Part shown: one piece after another, positions 24,570 through 37,084 of the stretch
Numbering within the stretch: the first letter of the stretch is position 1
Layout: each line of letters begins with the position of its first letter
Origin: Mytilus californianus
Lineage: Eukaryota > Mollusca > Bivalvia > Mytilida > Mytilidae
Assembly: GCF_021869535.1 (NCBI RefSeq)
Contig: NW_026262581.1
Coordinates: forward strand, 116,526,771-116,590,770
Direction: 5' to 3'
Length of the DNA stretch: 64,000 nucleotides
Made by a program: the position numbers and the translations under genes
Notes under the pieces: model-generated
Databases searched by the model: none
What the model saw: the letters and a program-made list of their open reading frames with translations, nothing else
Told to the model about the DNA's origin: nothing

Positions 24570-24965
24570 TTTGTCTGTACAGATATGGGACCATTGTGCT
24601 GAAGTTTTATAAGCTTTTCAACATCATTGTGTATAGATATGAAGCCATTGCACTGAAAGTTGTATGTAGCTTTGAGTACAGAAATGAAGCTGTTGAGCTG
24701 AATATTTTTCACAGTTTTCAAGCTTCTGTGTGTACAGATATTGGGCTGTTCAGCTGAACTATTAATGTAGCTTTTCAACATCTTATTGCACAGATATGAA
24801 GGTGTCGAGCTGGATGTTTATTACAGTGTTCTTACTCCTGTGTGTACAGATATGAGGGTGTTGAGCTGAATGTTTATTACAGTGTTCTTACTTCTGTGTG
24901 TACAGATATGAGGCTGTTACGCTGAATATTTTATGTAGCTTTTCAACATCTATTTGTTCAGGTAC
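24570..24965 (+). repeat. Diverged ~55-bp tandem array, seven units
   Basis: The block (T)ACAGATATGA..TGTTGAGCTGAA recurs at 24579, 24633, 24679, 24734, 24790, 24846 and 24902 (spacings 54, 46, 55, 56, 56, 56). Units alternate two middles, one with GTAGCTTTTCAACATC and one with ACAGTGTTCTTACTTCTG. A 74-codon minus frame inside it is accidental. Confidence 0.85.
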
Positions 24966-25389
24966 CAGCTTTATATATCTTACCTGTGGAACTGTAACTT
25001 GTATAGTCTTGTTTTTTTGTTACATATGTTCAGACTTTATACCCCTTTACTGTCTTACACTTAACACAATTCAATAAGAAACTGAAGTGCTACATGTTAC
25101 ACAGTTACTGTAAATCTTGATAACTTTAAAAAAAATTTCAAAATTGTAAAATAACAAGGTACCAGATTGTAAGATGTTTAGCTAGCTATACAACCAGGTT
25201 TGATCCACCATTTTCTACATAAGGAAATGTCTGTACCAAGTCAGTAATATGACATTTGTTTTCCATTCGTTTGATTTGTTAGAGCTTTTCATTTTGCCAT
25301 TTGATAAAGGACTTTCCGTTTTGAAATTTCCTTGAAGTTCAGTATTTTTGTTATTTTACTTTATACTGGTTAAAGTTTATATATATATG

Positions 25390-26495
25390 TAAACCTCAGA
25401 TCTGTGTACAGCCTCAAATCTGTGTCCGTTTCTGAAATCTGTGCATCGTGACGTCAATCGCTAATCTATGTCCGTTAAAAAAGATATGGACTCAAATCTG
25501 TGTCCTATTTTCAAATTTGTTTTCAATCGTGACGTCATTCGCAAATCTATGTCTGTTAAAAAAGATACGGCCTCAAATCTGTGTCCTTTTCTTAAATCTT
25601 TTTCCAGTTTGTTTCGCCATGCGCAAATTTATGCCCGTCTAATAAGTACGGCCTTATAGGATTTTTGTTTTATTAAGTCTTTTCCCATAATTCAATGTTA
25701 AGTTGGGATGTGTTCTCCATGTGTGTGCTTAAAAGTTTTACATGCGTGTGTAATTATTGTATAATTTACATTTTATTGTAAATCTACAACATTTTCAAAT
25801 TGTTTGCTTTTCTTGATCCTGTGTTTAATTGTTCTGTAGGAATTATCGTTACGTTCCTTTACTCATTACGTCTTGGTAACAAATACGAAATATAAGTTAA
25901 TAAACAACCAGAGACAAAATCACATCTGTATACAAGCAACTAAAGATACATGTACGGCCTTCAACAATGAATTAAACCTATTCTGTATCGTAAGCTATAA
26001 ACACATACACCTATTTACAAACGTTTTGTTCAATGTTTCAATGTATAGGTACCACATAAAAATGTTAAGGGTATAATTTATTGTGTTTAACAACGACATT
26101 TTGTGCCACTATCTTATTAAAAAAGTTTTTTTTCTGGTGAAACTATTCCAGTTTCGAATCTATGTATTTTTTAAAATCCATTGTGTACCTGACATCAACA
26201 TTCAACAACCACAACATAATTCATTGTACAAATTATTGGCATAACGAGCATACATGTTACTTTATTAATATGCCTTCACGAATGAAACTACACATATTTT
26301 TTCACTAAAAAAACAGTAAAGACTAAATATTTTTTTGCAACATCAACATACTTCATTTTGTCTCTCGTCCATATAGCTGAGACAAAAATGGCCATAGATT
26401 TGAGTTAATAAAGGACATAGATTTGACAATACAGGACATAGATTTGAGACATTAATAGACATAGATTTGGGACAATAAAGGACATAAATTTGGAA
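25390..26495. mobile_element. Candidate non-autonomous element with inverted subterminal 13-bp repeats
   Basis: On the left (25390-25640) the motif CAAATCT(A/G)TGTCC and variants occur about nine times. On the right (26391-26493) its inverse, GGACATAGATTTG, occurs five times (26391, 26413, 26434, 26457, 26480). Clusters of a short motif facing inward at both ends are typical of transposase-binding subterminal repeats in DNA transposons (family knowledge). No clean terminal inverted repeat or target duplication was found, so the borders are approximate. Two overlapping ORFs in the left arm come from the repeats. Confidence 0.55.
25447..25610 (+). repeat. 81-bp tandem duplication carrying two TGACGTCA sites
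   Basis: CGTGACGTCA occurs at 25447 and again at 25528, each followed by CGC(T/A)AATCTATGTC and GTTAAAAAAGATA. TGACGTCA is the palindromic cAMP-response (CREB/ATF) consensus. Whether it is bound here is unknown. Confidence 0.75.
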
Positions 26496-26718
26496 CGTCT
26501 ATGATGCAATATTAAAATTTCCAAAAGACCAAATAAGTGAAAATGTATATTTTAACAAAACGCATTTGACTAGCAGGTCGAACAACTGATGTTCTTAAAC
26601 CCTGCTGACTGCCATTGGCGATTGCCAAATAAACGGATCACAAGATGTAACAAAATAGATCTTATTATTGATTTATTACCAAACAGAAAACAATAAACTT
26701 GCGGAAAAGATGGTATAC

Positions 26719-26737
26719 CATATATATATATATATTT
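26719..26737. repeat. AT dinucleotide microsatellite
   Basis: A short run of TA repeats with no other feature nearby. Confidence 0.85.
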
Positions 26738-27130
26738 TGTTAGCTATATTTTTATCTCCATATGGTCAATTTGTTAAATTTAGTAAATGTGCTTTTATTT
26801 AAAATCCTTGGGATGGAATATTTTAACAACAATGGAATATGTGTAATAAGGATTAAATGATCTAGCTAAAACATCGTTATTTAAAAACAAGCATTGATAG
26901 TAAGATGCTTTGTTATAAGCATGTATCACCACCACAGTACATTTCTACATTTTCATATGTGTAAAGATCATATGATTAAGTGCTTACATTTTGAAACCAG
27001 TTTTAATCCTCCTTCTTCAAAAAAATTCATTATCTATAGTAATATCATGTAATATTGGGGATTTTTGTTTTGTATCAGTTATTTCGTATCGTATTCTAAT
27101 GTTAAGCAGATTTCCTTCTTTTCCTTAAAG

Positions 27131-27177
27131 CATTGAGTCCTATTTATAAAGCATGGTATCAAGCTACTTCAGAAAAG
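27131..27177 (+). other. Candidate 47-bp coding exon, gene unknown
   Basis: The acceptor has a strong pyrimidine tract (TTTCCTTCTTTTCCTTAAAG) and the donor is AAAAG|GTAACC. One frame (two leading bases, then LSPIYKAWYQATSEK) is open and ends on a codon boundary, so it would enter in phase 1 and leave in phase 0. The peptide reads like a soluble helical segment but I do not recognise a family. It lies upstream of plus-strand candidates at 32021 and 41885, but its phase does not join directly to 32021, so at least one further exon would be needed. Confidence 0.3.
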
Positions 27178-28616
27178 GTAACCCTGATCATTGTGTAAAA
27201 AATAATGCTTTTACATGGTCTTATTGTTATCACTTTCCTCTCTTATATAAATCTCTCAGCTGCTCAACATATTAAAAAATTTGGGCAAACACAATTACAT
27301 CTTTATTAAAGACCTGAATTTATTAGATAGTATTTGGTACACTTATAGTGCTTGTGTATTTGTATAGCATATTCAATCACTGCTAAATGAAGGACACTCT
27401 AACAATAATGAATTGATTTTAAATATGATAAAAGCAGGAAGTAGCCTAAAAGGTGTCATGTTACATAATTGTCATGCTTGCAGATAATTATCTTTTCATA
27501 TCATGTTATTTAAGTTCACTTTTATTGGCAATGATAAGCGTTTCTACCAAAAGAAAACTTTAAATAATGTTTTGTTCAAATATAAATAAAAGGAGATGTT
27601 GGGTATACACCCTTGAGACATCCACTCAACAAAGGTGTTTTGTCTTTTTTCCTAGTGCATTTGTAATTACATAATATCTAAAATACAACTCCATCTCAGA
27701 TTTACTTATATTTATGTATTTTTTATTTTATGCCACTATTTTGATTATGTTTAAACACTGAAGAAGTCTTCTTTCATCTAAAATTTCCAGGAAATCGTGA
27801 CAGGCACTACTTAGTTCAAGTAGTGTATTGCTACATGACGTAATTTGATGCTTCAGAATCATTATCTTTTCCGGTCTTGTAATTTTAAGTTTCCGGTATC
27901 AAAGTTAGGAACACTTTCCATGCAACTAAACTATTTTAAGTTAGGTGATATTTAAGTATTGTTTTGGGGAAAACATGTTTGTGCTTTAGTGGTTTATTGC
28001 TGTCCATTTTGAATGTTTTAATCTATCTATAGTCACACCAGTTTATTTTCTCACTTGGTAAATTTAAACATGATTGCACAAATTCGTGTATCAATATTTG
28101 CTATAATTAAGCTAATATTTGTATAAAATCTGTGATATAGAGTAAACATCCTGCTTAAAAACTTTGTGAAATAGGACATCTTCATTGTCAGTTTCACAGT
28201 TATCTTTTAAGCTAGTCCAGTTCAAAATTTTGTTTACCGATACCTCTATTTAAAAGGAGATAAACTTTTGCAGTAAAAATTTAACATTTTGAAATTATCA
28301 ACATATCTCTTTAAATTTGTAATTTGAACCATAAAATGAGTATTTGGCCTTGCAAAGTTGTTAGAAATTAAATTAGCATACTATTATATTTTGTATATTA
28401 AGTTTGAAGAATGCCATGCATTTTTCTTGTTTATTTCAAGACAAATATTTTTGCCGATTATTTATAATCATATTGCATTTTGAAAGAAAACAGCCGTTTT
28501 TCATCTATAACTTGTTAAAATTGACATTGTGATCGGGCATTGCCAAAAAAACAAATTTTGTTTCTACAGTTGGGAAGATGATTTAGCTGAAGAATGGAGG
28601 CCGCCAAATTTGTATC

Positions 28617-28656
28617 TTTTAAAATGAAGAACTCTAACTTCTTTCATTTTAAAATC
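28617..28656. other. Hairpin-forming inverted repeat
   Basis: TTTTAAAATGAAGAA is followed after a 7-base loop by its inverse with one extra T (TTCTTTCATTTTAAAA). It is short and isolated with no known role. Confidence 0.6.
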
Positions 28657-29061
28657 TAAATAATGATAACTTATCATCTTAAGATAAGCAAGATTTAAAA
28701 TGCCTTTAGGTATATACATTTTGGATTTCAAAGTTAAGTTTGAATAAGAACTCTATCTGCATGTGTGAGTCACTTTATCCTTTAGTTTTAGACAAAGAAA
28801 AAAGTTCACACATCATTCTCAAGTATGTCATACCATTGTCCAGTCAAATCACCTGAATTGTTTACCATTTCTTAATGAGAAAAATAAACAAACAGAGATT
28901 AAAGGTAAATCTGTAAGATTATGACAAATACTTTGTCAAATGATTAGATAAATATAACCAGTTAGATGTATCATTAACTTAAGAAGATAGAGAAACTATT
29001 TTTAGAGATCAGATGTCATTCTTCCCCTTTTGTTTAAATTTTGTTTTATTGTGAAATAGCC

Positions 29062-30155
29062 ATTTTTGTTGAGCCTGCGACTTTTGTCGCAGAAAGCTCG
29101 ACATAGGGATAGTGATCCGGCGGCCGCAGCGTTAGCTAACTTCTTAAAAGCTTTATATTTTAGAAGGTGGAAGACCTGGACCTGGATGCTTCATACTTTG
29201 TATATGGATGCCTCATGTTATGAAGTTTTGGTCAGTCACATGTCCAGTGTCCTTGACCTCATTTTCATGGTTCAGCGACTACTTGAAAAAAAAGTTAACA
29301 TTTTTTGTAATGTTAAATTCTCTCTTATTATAAGTAGTAGGATAACTATATTTGGTATGTGCGTACCTTGCAAGGTCCTCATGCCCGTCAGACAGTTTTC
29401 ACTTGACCTCGACCTCATTTCATGGATCAGTGAACAAGGTTAAGTTTTGGTGGTCAAGTCCATATCTCAGATACTATAAGCAATAGGTCTAGTATATTCG
29501 GTGTATGGAAGGACTGTAAGGTGTACATGTCCAACTGGCGGGTGTCATCTGACCATGACCTCATTTTCATGGTTCAGTGGTTATAGTGAAGTTTTTGTGT
29601 TTTGGTCTGTTTTTCTTATACTGTATGCAATAGGTCTACTATATTTGGTGTATGGAATTATTGTAAGGTGTACATGTCTAGCTGGAAGGTGTCATTTGAC
29701 CTTGATCTCATTTTCATGGTTCAGTTGTCAAAGTTAAGATTTTGAGTTTTGGTCTTTTTTCTTAATACTATATGCAATAGGTCAACTATATTTGGTGTAT
29801 GGAAATATTTTATGATCTATATGTCAGTCGCGCAGGTTTTATTTGACCTTGACCTCATTTTCACAGTTAATTGCTCAGTGTTAAGTTTTTGTGTTTTGGT
29901 CTGTTTTTCTTAAAACTATAAGCAATAGGTCAACTATGTTTGTTGTATGGAAGAATTGTTAGCTGTACATGCCTGCCTGGCATGGTTCATCTGACCTTGA
30001 CCTCATTTTCATGATTCATTGGTCAATGTTTAGTTTACTTGGTTAATGTTAAGTTTATGTGACAGTTGTAATAAAGCTTTATATTAAGGACTATCAACAT
30101 AATATCAGTGATTAGTAAAGAAGGAGAGACATTTCAGCGTGTGCACTCTTGTTCC
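29062..30155 (+). repeat. Family B element, apparently full length, six internal ~147-bp units
   Basis: It opens with TTTTTGTTGAGCC and a perfect hairpin, CTGCGAC-TTTT-GTCGCAG (29075-29092), then CTCGACATAGGGATAGTGAT and a CGGCGGC patch. GACCTCATTTT blocks at 29255, 29411, 29557, 29704, 29851 and 29999 define six units at 146-156 bp spacing. The tail CATTTCAGCGTGTGCACTCT ends near 30152. No protein is encoded; two ORFs of 125 and 78 codons reflect repeat structure. The borders come from comparison with the copies at 17470 and 63433. Confidence 0.92.
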
Positions 30156-30234
30156 AACGATTATTGTCTTTTAATTTTCTCTTTTGATCTTTATGGTGAA
30201 ATGATGCATATAATGGGAATAATATCATATTGAT

Positions 30235-30300
30235 AAAAGAATAGGTGTGGTATCTCTGATAATAAGACAGCAATCCAATGACAAAAATACCCAAAAGTCA
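30235..30300 (-). repeat. Short repeat relic (family E-like, reverse)
   Basis: AATAGGTGTGGTATCTCTGA and AGACAGCAATCCAATGACAA resemble the inverse of mussel repeats with CATTGGATTGCTGTCT followed by ATACCACA. The match is by recognition only. Confidence 0.35.
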
Positions 30301-30401
30301 TCTAATTTCATAACATGTACAATGCTTCCCCGATTCCATAGTCTTTAAATCTCCTTAAATTGGCAGGCCCAAATATATACGTATAAAAGGGGTGTAGGTT
30401 T

Positions 30402-30447
30402 ACATCAAAACACAGCAACCCAACAGTAAAAGTAACCAATAGACATA
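30402..30447 (-). repeat. Short family E fragment, reverse orientation
   Basis: CACAGCAACCCAACAGTAAA then AGTAACCAATAGACAT is the inverse of the TCTTTTGGTTA..GTTGGGTTGCTGT relic at 14208 and 53264. Confidence 0.45.
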
Positions 30448-31775
30448 TTCACCTTTTTAGGTAATGTCACAAGTTGAATCTCAGTTTTGCCAATAAATAA
30501 TGGTAATCATTCACAATACATTTTTGTAATACAAAGATCAGTATGATAAATAATCAAAGATACTAAAATCTTACACAAGTAATTTGAATTTTATCTTTAT
30601 TTTTAAGATTTACTTTCGCATAAAATCACCTTATCTGAGGATTTATTTCTGATCTTTTCTATCCCTAAGTTTTTTTAGTACACCTTTGATTGCTTCTAAA
30701 GGTATTTAGTAGTTGGCTAGAAAGATTATTATACAGCAGTTAGATTTATGGTCCTTCAACAAGTTGGTAAATATAAGCTTCACTGTAAGCAAACATATTT
30801 AGAGGTAATTGATTTTGTCTAAAGCAGTGACCTTTGAACTTGTTATAATTCATGTAAGTTCATTACTGTTTTGCTTAATTTTAAATTTTCAGAAAATCTT
30901 GGGTTTTCCCAGTATTGATCAGTTTGAAGAAATCTATCTCAGTTTAAGAAATATAACAAGCTGAATATGACACCCTTACTTATCTTAGATAAATGTTTTA
31001 AAAGTACAGCTTACTGTAAATTATTTAAACTTATAAACACTTCTATACTAGATAAAACAACTACCAATCATTTATTGTGTGATGCATGGATATTAAGAAA
31101 AATTAGTAGTTTAAATCTAAATTCTTGAAAAATAAAATATAAATTGTTTTAGAAGAGAGGTGAAAAATTAAAGATGTGACAAGATTGAATTAGTTTTTTT
31201 TTATTATTATCAACCCTCTACTTTTTATGTATCTCTGTCAGCAGATTAAAGATTTCAAATTGATAATAAAGGAAAATTTTTATTTTCTATAGTTTTTTAA
31301 TGACAGATGACAAAAACCTGCACAATTAAACATTAATAAAAATATACAAAGTACAACACAAAAATGTTATCATATATCAAAGATTGCTCACAGTTATGTT
31401 AAATCAAGCTTTTTATTTAAGATAATCTGTTATGTGTTGATATAGAAATCATGCCATCTTGAAATTATATCAGCTATTGTACTTCATCGTAGATTTCATA
31501 TGGCAAACTTTGCAGAAAAAAACCTATTAATTTGTGTGCAGCAATGTCAAAATAAAACATCTGGTTCACAAAGATCTATGATGATCCTGCAAATCTAAGT
31601 TTGGAATTCGAGTTCTTTTTATGCACAAATATAATAAAAGATATCAAATCTATACAAAATAATTTTTCAATAAAGTTTCGAGCTTTGATGCCCTTAAGAT
31701 ATGTTTCTACATTTTTCATTACCATCAATGGATTTCAAATATGTTCCAAATATCAGAGCCAAATACAGGTTTACG
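30448..31775. other. AT-rich stretch; one weak terminal-exon-like frame
   Basis: Apart from a short acceptor-preceded frame at 30893-30964 (see rejected) nothing was recognised. Confidence 0.4.
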
Positions 31776-31779
31776 GTGT

Positions 31780-31880
31780 TTAAGGCCGTACTTTGACCTA
31801 TAATGGTTTACTTTTACAATTTGTGACTTGGATGGAGAGCTGTCTCATTGGCACTCATACCACATCGTCTTATATCTAGT
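31780..31880 (-). repeat. Family A fragment, reverse orientation
   Basis: AAGGCCGTACTTTGACCTAT, GGAGAGCTGTCTCATTGGCA and CATACCACATCGTC are in the inverse order of the family A 5' end. About 100 bp is kept. Confidence 0.8.
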
Positions 31881-32020
31881 ATTAACTTCCCTTACTATTT
31901 TGGTCAGCTACTAGATATGGAAGTAAATACATTTGAATGATGTCTCAGTTTTACTGATTGACTGGATATTATGATTACAAGATCACTTAATGTTCATTCT
32001 GCTTTTATTGTATTTTATAG

Positions 32021-32137
32021 TTACTGCTTCATTGATCTATATCCCACATCTCTTTTGGTCTTATTTCAAAGATTCAGTGATATTGATGCCAATGCAGAAT
32101 TAAAGATTTATGTAGATGGCATCATGCTACTGGGAAA
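32021..32137 (+). other. Candidate 117-bp coding exon, gene unknown
   Basis: The acceptor is TTTTATTGTATTTTATAG and the donor is the near-consensus AAA|GTGAGT (32138). Only one frame is open across it: one leading base, 38 codons and two trailing bases. The product begins YCFIDLYPTSLLVLFQRF and ends with DIDANAELKIYVDGIMLLG, an amphipathic helix-like composition unlike random AT-rich translation. It leaves two bases of a codon, and the candidate terminal exon at 41885 begins with one, so the two could be joined in frame across a ~9.7-kb intron. I do not recognise the protein family. Confidence 0.4.
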
Positions 32138-32854
32138 GTGAGTTATATGCTAATTGAGCCAGAATAATATATACATATAAGGGGAACAATACAGACTCAT
32201 TGGTACATCTGTTGAAATGAAACATTAAAATAGAAATGTACCTTTTTTATTGTCTGTCAGTAATTTTCAAATATCAAAATCGAAACAATTCAATTTGAAA
32301 TTCAATCATGTAAACACATATATATAACGAAATGTGATCTTGACAGGTTTCAGTAAAAGCTCTAATTGTTCTGATATAACAAAGAAGTTTTGTTTTAATT
32401 TTTTGTTTGTAAACAAGTGAAATGCTATACTGGTTTATTTTGACTGGATTAGTGCAGATTTATGTAAAGAATAGAATTATACCTTATCATCCTCATGTCG
32501 TGTTCTTGTTTGTTTTCCCCTAGCTTTCAGTCAACAGGTTGCCTTTTTTTTGCCCTTTCTCCTCCTTCGGCATCAGGTCCCCTTGCCGATCCTTTGTCAT
32601 ATAGTTGTCCATAGGGTTTTGAAGTGACACACTGTTTTTTTTCCAAAATAGAAGCAATTTTTTTTGCGTCTTAGAATGCCTTACTGTTAATGATCTTAAA
32701 TGCTAGCCTAACATACAGCATTAACATGTAACATAGGAATTTCTTTATGTATGTTGATAATATAAAATTATGAAATATCATGTATACGGTAATTTGTTTT
32801 TAAATTACTTCATGAAGCAGGTTTATAATCTATATGTAAAAACCTATGTAAAAA

Positions 32855-32952
32855 TAAGATGTGGTATGGATTGCCATTGAGACAAATCTCCACCAGAGAC
32901 CAAATGACATAGAAATAAGCAATTTTAGGTCACCGTACAGCTTCAACTAGGT
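32855..32952 (+). repeat. Family A fragment, 5' end
   Basis: AAGATGTGGTATGGATTGCC, GAGACAAATCTCCACCAGAG, ACCAAATGACATAGAAAT and GGTCACCGTACAGCTTCAAC are the family A 5' landmarks in order. The copy stops about 100 bp in. Confidence 0.85.
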
Positions 32953-35395
32953 TATTTGAGTCTTCTGTTTCAAAAAAATATAATATGATGGGATATAAGC
33001 AGGTGTAATCAGGTGTATTTCCTTTCAGGAAGAATGAAAGCAACATGTGACATTTATAACATTCACTTCATCCTTTGTATTGTTTTTTTAATTTTGATTT
33101 TTCGATATGATAAGTTCATTACTTTTTCGTAGCAACATATTTGATATTCAACTTAACAATAAAATTATGGGATAGTGATATAGATTTTGAATAAAGTTGG
33201 AACATTTTACAATGAAGATGATATCCAACTTTTAATATTTACTACAAATTTATGCAGCCTTTGAGCTTATTTTGCTTTAGGTCAATGGTGCTAGTGGATT
33301 TATTCATAAATCCACTTGATATATGCTTGTTATGAATTATCCTATGTGCAGCTCTATATAAGAATTAGAAATATAATATACCCAGCAGTAATTTACAAAA
33401 GTAATTATAAATTGAAAAATATCTGGATGGATCAAATTAGAAAAGTATTCAACACATCATTTCCATAATACTATAAAATGTTGTTGGTCTTGATGCTTTA
33501 AAATCTCAGGTGAACTTGAAAGTTCAATGTTCATAATATATGGAATAAATAAAATGCCATTTAATATTTTTTAACATCTGTGACATGAACTAGTTTCAAG
33601 ACAATTTTTCCTTTGATCAGAAACCGATAAAAGTATGACATTTTATTATGGAGGATATTTTTAATCATTATAATGTTCTTTAAATGGATTTATATATTTA
33701 GACTTATTATAAGATAATATATAATGGAATTATCTTTTTATGATTATATATACTTCTGAAAAAATTAGTTTAAGGTAATGTTAAATCTTTTGCTCTTTTT
33801 TCAACTTAAAGTTTCCTGATTGTTTGGACTTATATATAATTTTAAATAAACAAAATGTTAAAAAAAAAGGTCTTTCTATGGAGATATAATGTTTCTTCCA
33901 ATTATTCATCACTCTAAAAAGTTCAAACATTAATAAACATTTATTGTTATAACAATATAATATGCCTTATTCTTATACAATTTCTCAGAACAATATGTTG
34001 GAGTTGATGAGGCAGAAATTTCAATTTGAATAACAAGGTAGCATCACATATTAATTCTGCAAAGATGTTTTTTCTTTTTAAACCAATATCCCTTTAAGTT
34101 ATTGTTTCCATTTAGTTCAAGATGAAAATATGAGTTTATTAATATATATAGTGTACTGATAACTCATCTTCATCGTTTGAGTAAACCTGCGGTTGTGATT
34201 TATAAAGGAAAAGTTTTTTTAGCTCTTTTTTTTATTAGAAAAGTGAAAATAGAAGTGCAACATCTCCAAATCAATATACTTCAGTATATTAATATTCAAA
34301 TCCGGGTTTATATGCATATCTTAATACAAGCTGTTTTATTTGATGTCTGATTTAATATATTACAGCATGGAAACTGTTGTCCTTAAATCAAACCTAGTAC
34401 AAAATCATTTTGTCGCTTTATTATAAAGGAAGTGGTTAAATACTGTTATCTGTTCCAGGTAAAACGCATGTAGGATCGGCTCAGGTAGTCTTATAGGTGC
34501 AAATTTCAATTTTCATTCACAAAATACATTAACCGAATTTTACTGTTACCACGGATACATTTATTGATCTTAAATGTAATGAAAGAAAATTTGGACTATG
34601 CGTTAACGTGCTAGCTACCCAAAATGACAAGTTTACTTAAAAATAGATAGTTCACTGAACAGCCTATAACAGTCGACTTTGCCTAAACCATTGGGCAAGC
34701 TTTTATAGGCCTGAAAATTTGTCAATGAATAAAGCATTCTAAATCTGTGCTTTTGATCAGGTTCATTTGCATATACAATTCTTATGATTGTCAGCTAGGT
34801 GTTTGGAAAAGAAGTTCAGATAAGTTAAATGTTCTAAATACATGCAAAAAATTATAAAACCATATATCAATTACTGTATTACATTCAGAAATTATTGCGA
34901 TGTTTTTTATAAATGCAAAAAAGTGACAGTATCAGGTTTGCAATAATAATTCATAATTTCAGTAGTGGTTATTTCCTTCATAAAATAGTTGCTATTGCAT
35001 TATTTGGATTTCACATTTTTGTCAGAGGTAAAGAAATTACAATAATAAATGCATCATTTACATTATAAGATCCATATTAAAGAAATTTTCTTTTTTATGC
35101 ATGCACTTCCTTATTATAATTATTGAAGTACTGTAACAAGAGTAAAAGTCTTTACTTTTTCAAAATCTACCTTTACTCTGGTAAATCTATAAAAAAAAGT
35201 TTTAGGTGAGACAGTGAACATGAACATGCTGATATATTTTGTTTGTTTCCATTTTGACTTTGTTTGTACTCATCGTTAAAATGGTTGATAGTTGCTTAAT
35301 GTCCAGTGACAAATATAACATGCATATTCTGGACAATGAAATATTAGTGTTACTAGACAGACATGACAAGTCAAATTACTAACTTGTTAGCTCAC
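32953..35395. other. AT-rich stretch, probably intronic or intergenic
   Basis: No repeat family or array was seen. A short frame ending at a CAG|GTAAAA site near 34458 is too weak to call. Confidence 0.4.
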
Positions 35396-35399
35396 AAGG

Positions 35400-35565
35400 T
35401 AACAATCTTCAGGAACTCCTACATTCCCCAATATTGTTGAAAAGCAGTAAATACCAGTTTTTGAGTTTTTGATTTGACCCAGTCTTGGAGTGAACCCATA
35501 ATTTCCAGCACATAAGTTGAGCATGTAACCACCAGACCACCAAGCAGAGTTTTAGATGATTTGAA
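35400..35565 (-). mobile_element. tRNA-derived SINE, 5' head, minus strand
   Basis: Read on the minus strand it starts TTGGTGGTCTGGTGGTTACA (A-box-like), then about 30 bases on has GGGTTCACTCC (B-box-like). It continues into CAAATCAAAAACTCAAAAACTG and GGTATTTACTGCTTTTC, the same body that follows the tRNA-like head at 42465. RNA polymerase III internal promoters of this type define tRNA-derived SINEs (established). The 3' part with the tail is absent. An ORF overlapping it is accidental. Confidence 0.75.
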
Positions 35566-37084
35566 ATTATAAATTGATAAAGATTATTGAACTTATTCAT
35601 TTATGGTCTGAATTTTCTTAATATGTGGTTTTTTTATTGTTACAAATTATCAGAAAAGAAACAACAAAACTTGATACAGTTTATTATTGTATTTGCAATA
35701 TTTTTAAATACACTATACATTGCCATCAAGAATATATATGATATGTTTATGTACCCATTAGAATACAATACCAAATCATTTCCGGTGAACACCTACGTGA
35801 CCAGGTATCAGACTTACCATTTTATCAAGGTTAGGAAAAAATTTATGTTGTAATATAAACTAAAAGTCTGTTCAGTCTTCTAAAATCACTTTGGTATATT
35901 TGTCTGTGTATGCATAAAAGAATGAAAAGCTGTTTAATCTACTTACTAAGACATTTTAGGCATATTTTGATCACAATTATGACAACAAAAAAGAAGATCA
36001 GGTTTATTATGTCTAAGTAATGCTGACATCTCATAAAAACAAAAATATTTTGGGTCTCAACCCTCAGTACTTCTATGATTTTTCACGACCTTTCCATCTT
36101 TATTTCCTTATTGAGGCTTGGAGTTTTATAATGCGTTGGCTTGTGTTGTAAACTAACCACAACCTTTATTTTGAAATTAACTGAAATTTTTCATCAGTGG
36201 CAGTCAGTTTGAATGAAAAAATTTATACTACATCTTAAAAGGTGTTCACAGATACTCCAAAAAGAAAAAGCCTCTTGAAATAGAACAGTATTTCATTTTC
36301 GGTATCATAATCAAGAAAATTTATTATATTTTACACAGATCTCAGTTTTCAAATGAAACCTTTTTTGAAAAAAAAAGAGATATTACTAATAGTATAACAT
36401 GTATTTATAGTAATTGCTTGTAAACCCAGACTTCCAGGGAAGTGATACAAGTGTAGATTAGACTCTGCTATATTAAGTATGAATATTCAAGTAGAAAATT
36501 ACAACTATGATTCTGAAAAAGGCTTATCTTTATACGGATGATTTACTGACCCAAATAATACCCTTTTCGGATTATAGCATACACAATTTCTGAAGCAGAC
36601 TGGAAAATGAATATTTTTCTGGTCTACAAGTCAGTTAGATATAGGGCGGATAACATCCTGTCACATTAAGTTGGAATACTTTGAAGAGAAAAATATATTA
36701 GCATCCCATCAAATTCAACTATTGTTAAATTTGTTATATTGTTAAATGAGGTCTATAAGTTTTTCAAGAAAGTTATTTATTGCCTTAGGCTTGTCATTGC
36801 TTTTGAGTAAGTCTTATCTTTAAAAGATATTTCTTATTGATAGCAAAAGTTGTTTATTTATACAATAAGGGAGGTCTTTTGTACTACAGGAAGCTTTTGA
36901 CTCTATTTTTAGTCCTGATGTCATCCATCCAAGATACATAATATACATTTCCTCTGGCAAAAAGCACCTCTTATGAACTTCCAACTATTTTACATGATAA
37001 CTTGCTCCAAGTATCCATAGTAAGAAAGTATTTTTTTTTAGATTTAATAATATGTTAAGGAGAACCACCGTTATTTCAGGATAT

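Noticed and set aside
30893-30964. Frame KILGFPSIDQFEEIYLSLRN after a TTTTCAG acceptor
   Set aside because: Only 23 codons before a stop, no donor or partner exon with matching phase.
35587-35853. 88-codon plus frame with a hydrophobic stretch and a CAG|GTATCA site
   Set aside because: AT-rich DNA gives Ile/Phe/Leu/Tyr-rich frames readily; its phase could join 41885 but not 32021, and the donor is weak.
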